A DNA stretch of 64,000 bases, from assembly GCA_011634665.1 (NCBI GenBank), contig WAEK01000019.1, forward strand, positions 124,001 to 188,000, written 5' to 3'. The notes beneath the pieces were generated by a model. It searched no databases, was not told the origin of the DNA, and saw nothing but the letters and a program-made list of their open reading frames with translations. Shown here in pieces: positions 19,801-31,339 of the stretch. The translations under genes and the position numbers were made by a program. Numbering within the stretch: the stretch's first letter is position 1; the number at the start of each line of letters is the position of its first letter. The stretch is from Mortierella sp. BCC40632 (lineage: Eukaryota > Mortierellomycota > Mortierellomycetes > Mortierellales > Mortierellaceae).

Positions 19801-21993
19801 TCTATGACTTACTATAGATCAATACCAGAATTAGATCCAGGGAAGTCGTAGCCTCCCATTAGTTTCATGTAAGCCTTCTCAACAATACTCGGCCAAAGCT
19901 CATTCTTATTGGTTGAGAACGTGCACATCAATGTTCCTGACTTGGATACTGGAAGATAGTCGTCCACCACTGTTTAGAAACACGACAAACCGTCAATGAA
20001 TCCGATTTAGGAGGAAATGTCAGTTTTTTTTTTTTTTTTTTTTATAGTACAGAAAAAAAGTGAAAAGCATTTCTCCAGTCATTCCCTCACAAAAATCCAT
20101 ACCAACACGTCGTGCAATTCCATTGAATGTAAGCTTTACAAGGTATTTCCCGTGGGGATTGTAGCATGGCTCGCCAAATTTGTTCTTCGGGTATATACAG
20201 GCACGGATGAGCTATTTTTTTTTTTTTTTTTTTTTTTTAAATAAAAAAATTAAAAAATAGTGGGGTTGAGTAACAGTTGGAAAGAAAAAGGGGTCAAGAT
20301 GCGCCATTTCGGATGATTAGTGTCTATGAGCGGCTGCAAAACATTCTTCAAGTGGGTCCTACGTCCACCAATGCCTACCTGTTTCTTCCACCGGCGCTCG
20401 TAGCTTGCACTGACACAAAGACTGGCGACAAATGAACAATCAGTGACAATGTCCTGAACAATACTCGTACTCGAAATCAAACAGATCATCTTTGGATTCT
20501 CCATAATCTGGGAGACCCGCTTCCAGGATCCAAACTTGGCAGTCTGCTTTTCTGAGAGCGCCAGCATGCCGTCCGGATCAGTGAATGGACCTTTATCCCG
20601 AACAATATCCTTGACATCTGAATCACTCCAGGGGTGGTATTTCTTGTTGTTAATCAGCATTGTTGTTCTAAGGACCTGGAGTTCCTGGGGAGTCAGTGTA
20701 GAAGGTCCAGCAATTACGGGCACAGATCCCTGCTTAGCTATTAAATTCAAGCCATATCAGAAATGTCATTGTTAGGATTGTCAAGTTGCGGAGCAAATAG
20801 TAGGACATTCGTAAGAACTCGCGATGAATTTGAAACCTGTTGATGTTCTTACTTGCTAGGGGTACCGTTTTAGCTGATATGCCTTTTAGATCCTCTGCCC
20901 TGGACATAACTTCACCCAGTCGCTGTTTTAGCGTCTCCTTTGCTTCTCCCTCGGGGGCGGCTATGAACAGAGGTAATTGATACGATTCACTCCTATTAAT
21001 ACTGGAGTGGCATCAATAGAAAAAACCGGCATAATTTTCGCGTCTATAAAATTCTGTCTGCATGCGCGATTACCTTTCCAAGCCTGCCAAAAGAGATCAG
21101 CAGAGTCGGTGAAAAAGTCGAGCGCCCCTTGTTCATGCTGTTTGTCACTCTCAGCTACGCCCTGTTCGTATGCAAACTACCGTCAAATTCCAAAACGTGA
21201 AATCAAAAGAAGAGTTAGATAAACATACTTCCAGTTGTTGGATTTCGTTCAGCCATGGTTTAATGAGGTACCTGTGCCTCCTGGGCGAGTCGCTCGTGAT
21301 CGGGCAGCTCTTTAATGTCTTTAAGAGCCGATATGCTGTCACTCCGAGATTCCCAGATGAACTCTGCTCGATTGGAGTACTGGTCCAGTTTTCGGTTGAC
21401 AAGGTTGTGCTCAGTTCCTAGAGGTATAACTGATTCCGATGCAGAATAGGGAAAAAAATATATGCGTGAGCAGGGCGACGTTCATGGCAATAGGTGTCTT
21501 GAGCTTGAGCACAAGTACTAACGTTTTAACAGCTTGTTGAAAATCTATTTCACGAGAGTATAAGCGGTTTGTTAGAACCCGTTTTTTCTTTTTCTTTCTT
21601 AGGTAATGTATTGATTTGCTCTTGCTGGATAAATTTCTCTGCAGTAACGACGTTGGTTAGACGTACTTCACACACTTCACAGTACAGTAACCGGGCTGTA
21701 TGTTGGTCGCCATTATTGTCCTCCTGTACAGCCTGGACCGCCAGCGAGTAAGCCTCGATATAAAGCTCAGGGATGGAGCCACTCCGGCCAGGGAGGTCGC
21801 CATGATGCGGTCGATCTGGATCCAGACCAGTCAAAGCCCTATGCCCAGTATATGGTGCCTCGATTGAAAAAAGTTCAGGGTCGAGTTCCGAGTCCAGTGC
21901 GGGATCAAGGTCGAGATCGAGGTCCATGTCAATGGCTGCGTCACCTCCCGAGCCCAGCTTCCCTGAGAGTGTGGGGAAAGGATAAGAATCCAT
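16803..21993 (-). CDS. palB: PalB/Rim13-type calpain (calpain-7-like cysteine protease)
   Basis: Sixteen exons assembled by phase give 1145 residues: 21667-21993, 21523-21544, 21272-21417, 21074-21176, 20853-20960, 20379-20737, 20103-20211, 19813-19969, 19601-19698, 19146-19500, 18411-18981, 18108-18307, 17922-18001, 17709-17824, 17461-17594, 16803-17355. An acidic N-terminus is followed by two MIT-like helical segments (from EAYSLAVQAVQ to LLKR, and FAYEQGVAESDK to DLKG). The protease core has Cys about 336 (VTDCSFVASL), His about 502 (VPTHAYAVL) and Asn about 522 (QVKNPW), so the catalytic triad is intact. Two C2/PBH-like beta domains and a Ser/Gly-rich tail follow. In ascomycetes PalB/Rim13 cleaves PacC/Rim101 in ambient-pH signalling, recruited by ESCRT-III through MIT domains; that role is inferred here. 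Confidence 0.93.
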
Positions 21994-22903
21994 TCGATAA
22001 TGACTGCGTTGGTCCAGCTATTCAAGCGCACTGGTATTGGGATTCAAGAGCACAGGGCGAGGTGAAGATAGGCGCGTGTGCGCAGGAGTGTGAGTGAGCG
22101 AGCGAAAAAAATAAAAATAAAAATAAAAACAGAGATAAAAAACGCAGATGTCGATGTACAAGTTTCCTCACGTTATTGCTTCTTGGGCCAGCTCTCTGGA
22201 TTTGAGGGAAATGGATGGGTCGTGTTGGGAATCTCGAGCGGATGGCTTCGTTCAGTTGAGCAAATGGGCAGTTTGAAGATGCTCTTATTAATGTTTGAAT
22301 GAATGGATTGCCACTGAGACGGAATGATGCCAGGCTCTCACTCTCACTCTTTCACTCTCGCCTCCTCAAGAGATCGCAGCGTGTTTGGTCGCTGGTAAGG
22401 CTGCGTCCACGTGCGCGTCCTGTTTCCGGCTCCAGATCCGCTGCCTGGGGTCAATGTCGTCCAGGTCTGGCTGAAGGGTGGGAAGCGTGAGATGAGTGTG
22501 AACAGATGGAGAAAGGCCCTTGCGCTTTTGTCTGACCTGTCTGGCCACAAATGACTGTCCTTTTTTTTTTTTTTTGCTCACTCTCTCGCTTGGTCTTTCT
22601 CTCTCTCTTTTTCTCTTTTTCATTCTCTCTGCTTCTCTTACTCTCTGTTCCTATTGCTTCTCTCACTCTTGCTCTCGCTTTCTTTTCTCTCTCACTTGCT
22701 GGCCTCCTTTCCTATTTTTTTCTTCTTCAATAGTCTTATATAGTTTTAGACTCCGCGTTTTGTCCGCAAAGATGCTCACTACACAATCATCAACCTGCAC
22801 CGTGGGACAAGTAGCAACAGCCCCAAGGTCGTTTATCAACAGATGGAAAGAGATGATACCAAGGTACCAAACACCTGGGGTTGAATGCGAAGTACTAAGC
22901 ACT

Positions 22904-22966
22904 GGATACTGGATGCACTCGATACTAGATACTGGATGCACTCGATACTAGATACTGGATACTCGA
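22904..22966. repeat. Minisatellite, about 23-bp unit
   Basis: Almost three tandem units of gatactagatactggatgca followed by ctc, with a truncated first and last copy. Confidence 0.85.
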
Positions 22967-24148
22967 TCTTAAGTACTGGGCAATGAGAACTTCATAATTG
23001 GATTAATGATAGACTATGGAGCATCTATTAAGTCACTTGAGTGGACCAAAGGAAACAGTGAAGGGTGTCATGGACTTGAGAAACCTTTCATGATATGCCA
23101 GCCAGATGTCGTTTAATGGTGTAGGGTAAGAACATCAGTGCAGATCAATCAATCAAGAGAGGCCATAGTTTCAGCGACATTTGAGCAACCATTGCTGGGA
23201 GCGTATCTATTACGGAAGGGGGACGTAACCTTTTTGAGGTGAATCGACCTCCAGTGCGGCCATCCAAATTGAGCCACATGGAGTCCAAATAGCTGCCTCC
23301 GGGGTGGATAATGTTTAATAGTCTTGATTTCTATCCATCTCTTTGGCATCCTCAGCGATCCACCCCCCCCCCCTTCACCGCCCCCATCGATGCATCTCAT
23401 ATTGGTGGAAAGAGGTGATGAAGAGAGGGCTAGGTCCGCTTGCTGCAAAGCCATAGATTGAATTTTGATTTTGATCACCACATTGTTTATCACTCTACCC
23501 CTCACAACGGCTGTCTAGACTCCTACTTCTGCGTTTACCAATGTTCTCCAAGGTATGGGTTACGCGTGCTGGAGTGATTGAAGAATTAAGAATGAGCGAC
23601 ATGGCGAAACAATGTGGACGATGGGGTCTCCAACTCTCCTGGCCAGACATTTGGGAGTGCTCCGTGGATGGATATGCACATGCGCGAAGCGGAAAACGTG
23701 ATGCGTGAAGCCGGTCTACCCACCACGAAATGCAATCATTTCGCAGCCAGCTTTCATAATGCGATGGCAAGTAGTGCCTCTTCTTGTGTAATAGAGCGTT
23801 CCATTCTCTTTCCACTCGTTATGTTTCTCGTGATTTTGATTGGACAAGGCTCCCAACACTCTTGGTCAGACTCTCGGGGAAAGCTTTGAGGACTGCTATG
23901 CACATTTTCGGTTTTGATGAAAATGGGTGAAGCTGTGGTCCACGCGCCAGTTTGTAACTGTCAGTACTCCCTGCATATGACAAGTGGGAACGGCAGCGAT
24001 TGGCCCGGATGCTGGTAGTGCGTCTAGTGCGTCTTCCAGCGTAATCTGAGCGTGCAACCTCTTAATCGAAACATTCTCAGACATACTCTAAAAAGTTGAA
24101 GTCAGCCATATCCATGTGAACTTAACGTTATTTTTCTGTGCTCGAGGT

Positions 24149-24429
24149 TTTGACATAGACTCCGCACCAGCAAGAAGAAGTCGCAGGTTCTGTCGACTTC
24201 AGACGCTTCTGTGATGAGACAGCTGTGCGAGGCATTTCACTCAGGACATTCATGGAGGCATTCCCAGATATCCACAGCAACAGGCGACTGATTGGTCTTT
24301 GGACCGGGAAAGTCTTGCCGTATCTGAAAGAGCATGATGTCCCTGCAAAGAGTCGTCTCAGAGCTCGGCTAAGGAAGGAGGGTGTGAACGATCTAGAGAA
24401 AATTGTTAGCGAAGTATTAGCAACGGTAG
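24149..24429 (+). pseudogene. Unrecognised exon-like fragment
   Basis: An open frame flanked by splice-like signals (acceptor ACATAG before 24149, donor GTAGGT at 24427-24432). It encodes about 93 residues, including VDFRRFCDETAVRG, FMEAFPDIHSNRRLIGLWTG and LKEHDVPAKSRLRARLRKEG. Composition is protein-like, but no start codon, partner exon or family was identified. It could be an exon of a small gene or a relic. Confidence 0.3.
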
Positions 24430-25180
24430 GTGTGCAAATCAAGAACCTAGCAACTGCTTATGCACATAGCATTTACAAGACTTGTGCATTGACACCCAAT
24501 CCGTGATGGCACATAGCGCGAACACATAACAAAGTTAATGTCCAATGTCCGACAACAGGAGCAAGAGGTGTCAAAGGTCAGCATAGCACGTGTCTCGGCG
24601 CAAGTTAGTAAGCTACATACATCAACCCAATACATTAATTCTATAGTCGTTTTTCTCAAGTCTAGATTTTCGTTCTTGGGTACGATTTTGAATGGTTTTT
24701 TTTTTTTTTTTTTTGGTTGTTTGTAACCGAGCAAAAGTAGAAACACGAAAACGAACCACACCGTTTTTGCGGCCTTTAAGACAAAGGCAACAGGACTGCT
24801 CACACATGGAGCCAAAGTAATCTTGGAAATATCCTTAAAGCTGAGATCGTGTACAAATGCTTAAATCTAAGGAAAACGGCTATTGGTCTCGATAGAGGAT
24901 TCTTGGTGATATCTCTATAACCCTGGCAAAAAATCAAGAGTGAAGAAGGCTTGATATTGGGGTTGAGCTTTCAGCTTACAATGGTAAGCTGCTCAATGTA
25001 CCCGAGGATTGCACATCGCGAGGACTATGAGAGGATTCCGCCTCTCACTCCCTTTCCACAATTTGTGCTCGAAGCAAATTTAATATGCATTATTCCAACC
25101 TATCCAGCAATGACTATTTGGTACTCAGTAGATAAAGTGATCGTCGCTACCCTCTCCCTTATCTCCTCCCCTTCCCTTCC

Positions 25181-25761
25181 TCATGAAACCCAGGCTTCTT
25201 TGGGAGGCATGATAACACAACTCTCCTCATCCAATAGACCCTGACCGATCAAGTATTGCCGCAAATGGTCAAACAGCTCCATCTGTTCCGATCCATTTAA
25301 CTTGATAGCGTTCTGGAGAACAATCCCCACAGTCACTGCCGAGGTCTTGATAAAGCTCTGGTAATACAAATAAGAGAAGAAGCCCATCAAGAACTGACAG
25401 TCCATACGATCGGTGATACCTCCGTGTCCTGGGATTGACTGTCCAAAATCCTTGATCTTGAACGCACGCTTGAATCCAGAGGCAAAGAAGCCACCAAAGG
25501 GTGCGATTAAACTAGCAAAGCAGGCCATGATGATGGCATGCCACTGAAGAGGTGCAATCATCACATAGTTGCTGCGAAGTCCAAGATGGCGGAGCAAACT
25601 AACCATCCAGGGCTTCAAGAAATACTTCACAGGAATGAAAACTGGGTTGGGCTCACAGGTCAGTCCGCTGAAGGCAGTCGAGCGCAAATCCTTGACGGGG
25701 CAAGTCATGTATGGGTATCTCATGAAAAGTGTCGCAAACTATCACAAAAAAATCAAAAAAT

Positions 25762-25796
<35 letters not shown>

Positions 25797-27600
25797 TTAG
25801 AAAAATAATCGCACAGTTGGGAAGCATGTTGTGGAAGACAATAACAGAAACGATAAGTGTCCTCTCACTTACAAGTACACCAAAGACAATTGTCATGACC
25901 CAACCTCCAACAAATCCCTCAACTGTCTTCTTGGGAGAGAGCTTGATCAAAGGTGTCTTTCCCCAGAAGAAGCCAAAGATATAGGCCCAAATGTCGTTTG
26001 CAATCACAAGAGACACTGGAAGGAAGAACCAGATCAGACCCTCGAAAATATTGTTGATAATGAAGTGACTCTGGCAAACAACCAGCAACAAAGTCATGTG
26101 GGTCCATGCAAACTGGGAAAACTGAAAGCGATAGTGACCCTTCTTCAGGTTGGCTACAAAGAAGACAAAGCCTGTTTTGGAAAGAGTGTGTTCTCATCAG
26201 TAAATTATCCATGAGCAGCGGAATACTTCGATCGGACCAAAATATATGTTTAGAGGGCCAAGGGTGCGGATGAAACATACCAATGACATAGAGTGTAAAG
26301 GAGATGAAGCGGTGGTGTGTCGCAAATGGAAGCAAGAATGCATCAACGAACACAACATGCTGGCAGTAATGAATCAGACTCTCTCCATAGAAAAAGTAGT
26401 TTGTGCTGAACAGGAAATACCTAAAAACATTGACAAATTGAAGAGATACTCCCAAGTTAATAAATGAATCCTCAGCAATAGACCCATCCGCGGTTCAGAT
26501 CGAGAAATTAAAACAATCCAAAATACTCTACCAGTTCATAGTCCGGAACCAAGGCAGCTTTTTCTCTCTGCTTGGTACGTTTGCGAGGTAAATGACCTCT
26601 TTATAGACCAGACCCTGAACGACGACAACTAAAAGAATCACAAAGAGCGGACCTGCTGCTACACAAGCAAAAAAGCCTCCGATCATAATAAGAGTCCACA
26701 GAGTCCGGACCGACCAATTTGCCCATTTAGCGCTTGCAGACTGGTCTGCCAACAGAACAACCGACTAGGAACAACAATAATAATAAAAAGCAACAATAGA
26801 GGTAGAAATGTGTTAGGTGTAATCTCAGTGCGTTCCAGAAATGGTCCTGTCTCGTCCCGAGATATGACTTGTACGTTCTGCTCCAGAGCGCCAGCTCTAT
26901 GGCGAACCAAGTACAAAACAGTGAACACAATCAGGCTGTGTCTGCCCCTGACCAGTGGTGCGATCTTCCTAAAAGTCCACAATTCCCGGGATGCCTGTCG
27001 AAGATTAAAGAAGACTTTGTTTCCAGGACGACTTTGATATAGGGAAGGGAGGACTTGTCGAGTCGATGAGGTGGTTTGCCCGTCTGCCTCTGTACTTCCA
27101 TGAAATATTATCCTGCGCGCTCACGAGGTACAGGGGGATGATCCACTCGTTGTACTGCTGGCGGTATGACCCATGCGCAACGCCTTTCCCCCCCGTCTCC
27201 TAAAAAAGAGCTCGTTTTCCCGCCAATTTGCATTGCGATAAACGAATAGTGGGCGCTTGATCTCAATGGCTGCCATTTAAGTCAGTACCAATCCTGCTAC
27301 AACACTTGAGCCTCATGAGTTCCTTTGCTCGAAAGAGATCCTCTCATAATGGGATCCTTTAATCGAAGTATCGATCTGTGTGTCCGTGATTACCTCCTTG
27401 GAAGCAGGCGTTGGTCCAGTGCCCTCAAGAGGTCCACTTGTAGATTCCTTGTCTTTTTGATGATGCTTCCCATTGGTGACTGTGGTTGCTGGTAATGCTA
27501 CAGGCTGCTCAGCTGTGGCAAAACTATTATTACTATTGCTGCTGGTGCTGCTGGTGCTGGTCGGTGGTGACCGCTTGGGTGATTTTGCTTTGGTCATCAT
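25181..27600 (-). CDS. CDS1: Phosphatidate cytidylyltransferase (CDP-diacylglycerol synthase)
   Basis: Makes CDP-diacylglycerol from phosphatidate and CTP, the precursor of phosphatidylinositol and cardiolipin, in the ER membrane. Exons by phase are 27394-27600, 26532-26764, 26281-26420, 25873-26171 and 25181-25738, about 478 residues. The polar Ser/Thr-rich N-terminus is followed by multiple TM segments ([74 protein letters not shown]) and the motif [10 protein letters not shown]. The family signature is complete near the C-terminus: [20 protein letters not shown] followed by GITDRMDCQ, with the Asp residues that bind metal. The link from exon 1 to exon 2 implies a roughly 630-base intron, long for this window; a missed small exon is possible. 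Confidence 0.92.
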
Positions 27601-28708
27601 GCGCTAAAAACTGGCAGACTGTCTGTCGGGTTGGCGGCAATGCGTGGAATGGAAGATGGCAAGGAGGTGAAGAAGAGAGTAGAGAAGAGACAGTTGAAGG
27701 AGAGAAAGAGGGAATGAAAGGCAGAGTGAGCGAAGAGAAAAGCCGGGATAAAAGGAATACGCGGAGCCCGGAACTTGTGATGCACCTTTTTTGACGATTA
27801 CTGGATTACTCCAGACTTTCTCGAGTGTTCGGCTGGAAGAGACTTGGTCTTCTTGTCGTGCAGCGTAAAAAAAAAAAAAAAAAAAAAAGGAAAGCCGTCA
27901 CAGACTTGGCAAAAAAGTTCAGAACCTTTACGCGGCCACGAGTGTCGCCGATGACATATGAAGAACATGCCTTCCTTGGCGAGGTCTAACTCAGACTTTT
28001 CACTATTAATTTTTCCTATTTGCTCGTGCTAAACTAATGCCAGCATGGGTCTTTTTGGTCTTTCCTATTTGCTCGCCCAATAGCCAGTAGACTCGGAATT
28101 CAGCCAATAGATGCTCTAGCTCTCTACACTGCCGACTTCTCCTAGCTCCTTTTCTAGGATATGAATTGCGCTTTGGAGAAGCCTTTGCCGCAGAGTCATG
28201 AAGGAGAGACGGCGAGGGTCATGAAATCATGTTTTAATGAGAAAAATCCCACAGACGCGGAACCAGAAGAATCATATAGTAAGGCGACTGGAAGAGACAT
28301 CCCACATTTCTCAACCTCAAACCAAAGATAACTGTCGATAGTGCCCCTGAGATTATAATCTGAGGTATCGGTATTCTGAAGACCTAGCGAACCCGATTCC
28401 AGCATCTGGCATTCACCGTACTAGATAAGCACAGGGACACTAAGCAAGAGCCAAATGCCCCGGGATCACTGTCCACTCTTTCTCGATGTCAGCTGAGCAA
28501 GACCCAACAATGTGAATGAGGTCAGAAGGAAGTTTTTTTTTTTTTTTTAGTAACAGAGTCTGCCCTTTTCCATTGAATCATACTGGTCTGAAAAGAACAG
28601 TATTCTCTACTATTTATTCTAAGTTTTTCCCCCTATGTTCTTTTTGGTGAACATAATTCGAGAAACTAAACGAAATACCAGCTATGGGGCACATACTCGA
28701 ATGATATA
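27601..28708. other. Intergenic, no gene seen
   Basis: Upstream region of the CDP-DAG synthase gene. Contains an A-run (27867-27888) and a T-run (28533-28548). Short frames lack recognisable content. Confidence 0.5.
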
Positions 28709-29746
28709 TTAACGTCTTCGTGCCTTGGACAATGCCTTCAAAAGCTTGGGATAATCCTCCTGGGCCTTTCCTACGGCATAGTTTCCAGCTCCCTCAAGCA
28801 TGAACTTGTTGTATTTTTCCTGACTCTCTGCCAACTCGAATCCAGCGCTCAGGCCGAACGCCAGCACAGGTCCGAATACTGGTACGAATCCAACTGCCGC
28901 GACAGCAATAAACTTGAGAGCACTAATAAGAGGATCTTCCTCTGGTGGGGGTGGGACTATTACTTTGGCCTTTTGTTCACATTCTGCCAACTCAATGGGA
29001 TTCTTCACCATCCAATTCTCTGCAAAGTAGTTCCCGTCTATACCACCCTCGGTCTGTTTTCCATTGACGAAGTCATTGTCATGCACCCTATAATATAGTG
29101 TTTCGTTGGCAGCGACAAGATAGAAACAACTCTCCAGTTGAAAGTCGGAAAGGCGGTTCTCTGGCTGAATAGATCCTACTGCCATAAAACACTCTAGATC
29201 TATGCCCAGCGTTTGATCTTTTGACCTGAATCCGAAGTCGTCGTTGTATTCGAGAGAATTTGGGACACCGTGTTCAACCATGTTGATTTTCGAGACCATG
29301 TTTTTCGTGAATCGCACCTGTACACCTCTCATCCAGTCAGGTTCAAATGCATTGGGTATGTATCTAAATCTAATCATCCTGACGCCAGCGGATAAAGAGA
29401 TTCCCAGGTATTTGGTATGGGTCTTATTCCTGACATTGAAGGGTTGGAGGACTGTATTAACGAGATAATTTTCAGCCTTTTTGGGGGGAACATATTTACT
29501 TGAGATCAGATCCTCGGTTGCAGAACCATACAATCCCTCGAGAGTGCGGTGCTCGAGAATATAGATAGGAGCGCGGACACCATTCGTCAGGACATTGTTA
29601 TATTCGATAAAGAGCATGAAGTTGCCTTGCCCTCCTGCGAAGCATGAGGGAAGGTAGTCGACCATCCCGCCGAGAACAGTATCCGCAACACATTGTCCTG
29701 CCAGCACAATCAGTGCAATCGCCGTGATATAAGAGGCTCGAGCCAT
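28709..29746 (-). CDS. Secreted protein of unknown family
   Basis: 345 residues, single exon, ATG at 29744-29746. A signal peptide is clear (MARASYITAIALIVLAGQCV, cut near 21). The mature protein is a mixed sequence of about 240 residues with five or so cysteines and N-glycosylation sequons (NKT, NET). A Pro-rich hinge VPPPPEEDP follows, then a Gly/Ala-rich hydrophobic helix (ISALKFIAVAAVGFVPVFGP and on to GLSAGFELAE) and a basic C-terminus (KALSKARRR). No domain is recognised. The late hydrophobic segment in an otherwise secreted protein is unusual; it could be a membrane insertion or oligomerisation element, or a TM anchor. Existence of the gene is likely; its role is not known. Confidence 0.65.
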   Translation of the reverse strand: MARASYITAIALIVLAGQCVADTVLGGMVDYLPSCFAGGQGNFMLFIEYNNVLTNGVRAPIYILEHRTLEGLYGSATEDLISSKYVPPKKAENYLVNTVLQPFNVRNKTHTKYLGISLSAGVRMIRFRYIPNAFEPDWMRGVQVRFTKNMVSKINMVEHGVPNSLEYNDDFGFRSKDQTLGIDLECFMAVGSIQPENRLSDFQLESCFYLVAANETLYYRVHDNDFVNGKQTEGGIDGNYFAENWMVKNPIELAECEQKAKVIVPPPPEEDPLISALKFIAVAAVGFVPVFGPVLAFGLSAGFELAESQEKYNKFMLEGAGNYAVGKAQEDYPKLLKALSKARRR

Positions 29747-30651
29747 TGGATACTACCATTGTGTATGAGAGGTTATGTAAATAAAAGTGATGAAAGATTA
29801 AGTTATTAGTAGTTCCTCTGCCTTGGTGACGCAGGGTGATAGGCAACATCTAGACTCTTGCATGTGTAAAGCCCTGCAAGAATATCGTTGGTGAACTTAC
29901 AAAACTGCAAGGCGGCAGCGCTATCTGCTTGTCAACGCTCTTCTTGGGGCCTTTGGTAAACGCAACGCCGGATAATGCCTTAAGCACAGTTGCAGAGGAG
30001 ACAAGAGTAGGAGTGATGAAGATAGGGCAGGAGTTGAACTTTTCTGAAAATTTATATTATGAGGGCAACTAAACTGAAGAGCAATCTGAAGGGGGGGGGG
30101 GGACAGGCACTACTTATACGAAAAGTCGGTCGGAAAATAAGAAGAGATGAAATATGGAGTGCTAGACTGAGGTTTTGACAACAGCTACATGCACAGCCAA
30201 CTTCTGATGGCTCAGGAACTGAGGCATCGTGATCGAGACCCAGAGCGAAATCGCGGGGTATATTGATCTGAAAAGTAAAGGGGTTGCTGAGTTGCAGAAA
30301 ACGGAGGCCTTCTTGTCCCTACTCAGAGATGCAATCCCTGGTAATAGGGAATCTGATGCTGCAGTGTTGCTACTTGCGAAAGTCATGCAGCAGATGTTTG
30401 GTTTAATCCCATTCCTCAGACCTGAATATTGGCACACAATCTTGGAAACTCTGAAGGGGTTTCCAAGCGAGAGCCGCTGGATTTGCGCACCTCACTTGTG
30501 CGACAAATGTTTTCTCGCGATTGCTGAGTTACGCACAAAAAAAAACATGCGGCAATTCCCGAGTCAGATTGAAGGAATTCCAGACGGGAGCACAGAAAAC
30601 CGGCGTCCAATTGACATTTCTTTTCAGTCCATCAATATAAAATAAAAGGCG

Positions 30652-30775
30652 GGGAGGGAGCTAGAGCAAGGGGGAAGCTAGGGCAAGGAGAATGTCAAGG
30701 CAGAGGCGTTAAGTCAAGGGGAAAGTTAGGGCAGGGAGAGCTAGAGCAGGGAGAGAGCTAGGTCAGAGATAAAAA
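30652..30775 (+). repeat. Degenerate purine-rich tandem repeat
   Basis: About 7-8 imperfect copies of a unit like agctagagcagggag, with variants such as aagctagggcaaggag. Confidence 0.7.
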
Positions 30776-31121
30776 TGAGCAGGGACCAGAGCGAGCTATT
30801 GACTTGTGGCTGTATTTTGATCCCTCGATGTCAGCTCTATCGCACCTACTTGCAGGAGACCCCCCCTCCCCGTTGATGTCGCTTTCGTATCCCAACTTTC
30901 TATGATTCGACTAGTTAAACTATCTTCTTTGTTTCGGGGATCTTGTACCCTGTGATTGTCCCTGGAAACTGTCGCTTGCTTCAGCACTACTACTAGGGAC
31001 ACCAGCCATCCAGGGAGCCTTCCTTGGCTGCTTCGAAGTTGGAAGTTCTCGACCCGCTGTTGATCCACCAGATGTCCATGAACAATATTGGTAGTGATTT
31101 GCCCAGCCACGAGGTCCAGAT

Positions 31122-31339
31122 CAGTGAGTTACACCGGTATTCGGTTTACCGCAGTATCTACAGTACTCAGTAAACGGTAAACTACCGAAGCCAAAATGTT
31201 TACCTGTGGTACAATGTTCATTCTGTTACTGGTAGAAATATCGGTACAGTTTACCAGTTATTACCGGTATATACCGGTATGAGGTTTTGTACCGCCCGGT
31301 TGGTACCGTTTTTATCCTGTGTACCGGTGTAATTCACTG
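31122..31339. mobile_element. hAT-type MITE, 218 bp
   Basis: Terminal inverted repeats CAGTGAGTTACACCGGTA (31122-31139) and its counterpart at 31322-31339 match at 17 of 18 positions. The element is flanked by a perfect 8-bp duplication GTCCAGAT (31114-31121 and 31340-31347). Eight-base target duplication and a CAGTG terminus are typical of the hAT superfamily. Internally it is full of TACCGGTA and GTTTACC motifs in both orientations, as in subterminal transposase-binding regions, and has no ORF. Confidence 0.92.

Larger units (their letters stand above)
21994..25180. other. 3.2-kb region with no confident gene
   Basis: Holds a pyrimidine-rich tract (22560-22740), a short minisatellite (22904-22966), a C-run (23363-23373) and a T-run (24696-24714). 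One exon-like frame at 24149-24429 is listed separately. The rest shows no recognisable coding content. Confidence 0.5.

Noticed and set aside
23495..23815. Minus-strand frame of 107 codons
   Set aside because: Starts from GTG, has no recognisable motif, and an equally long frame lies on the opposite strand.
30229..30645. Plus-strand open frame of 138 codons
   Set aside because: It has no ATG at its start (GTG after an in-frame stop), no recognised motif and no splice partner. Parts look protein-like, so a relic cannot be excluded.
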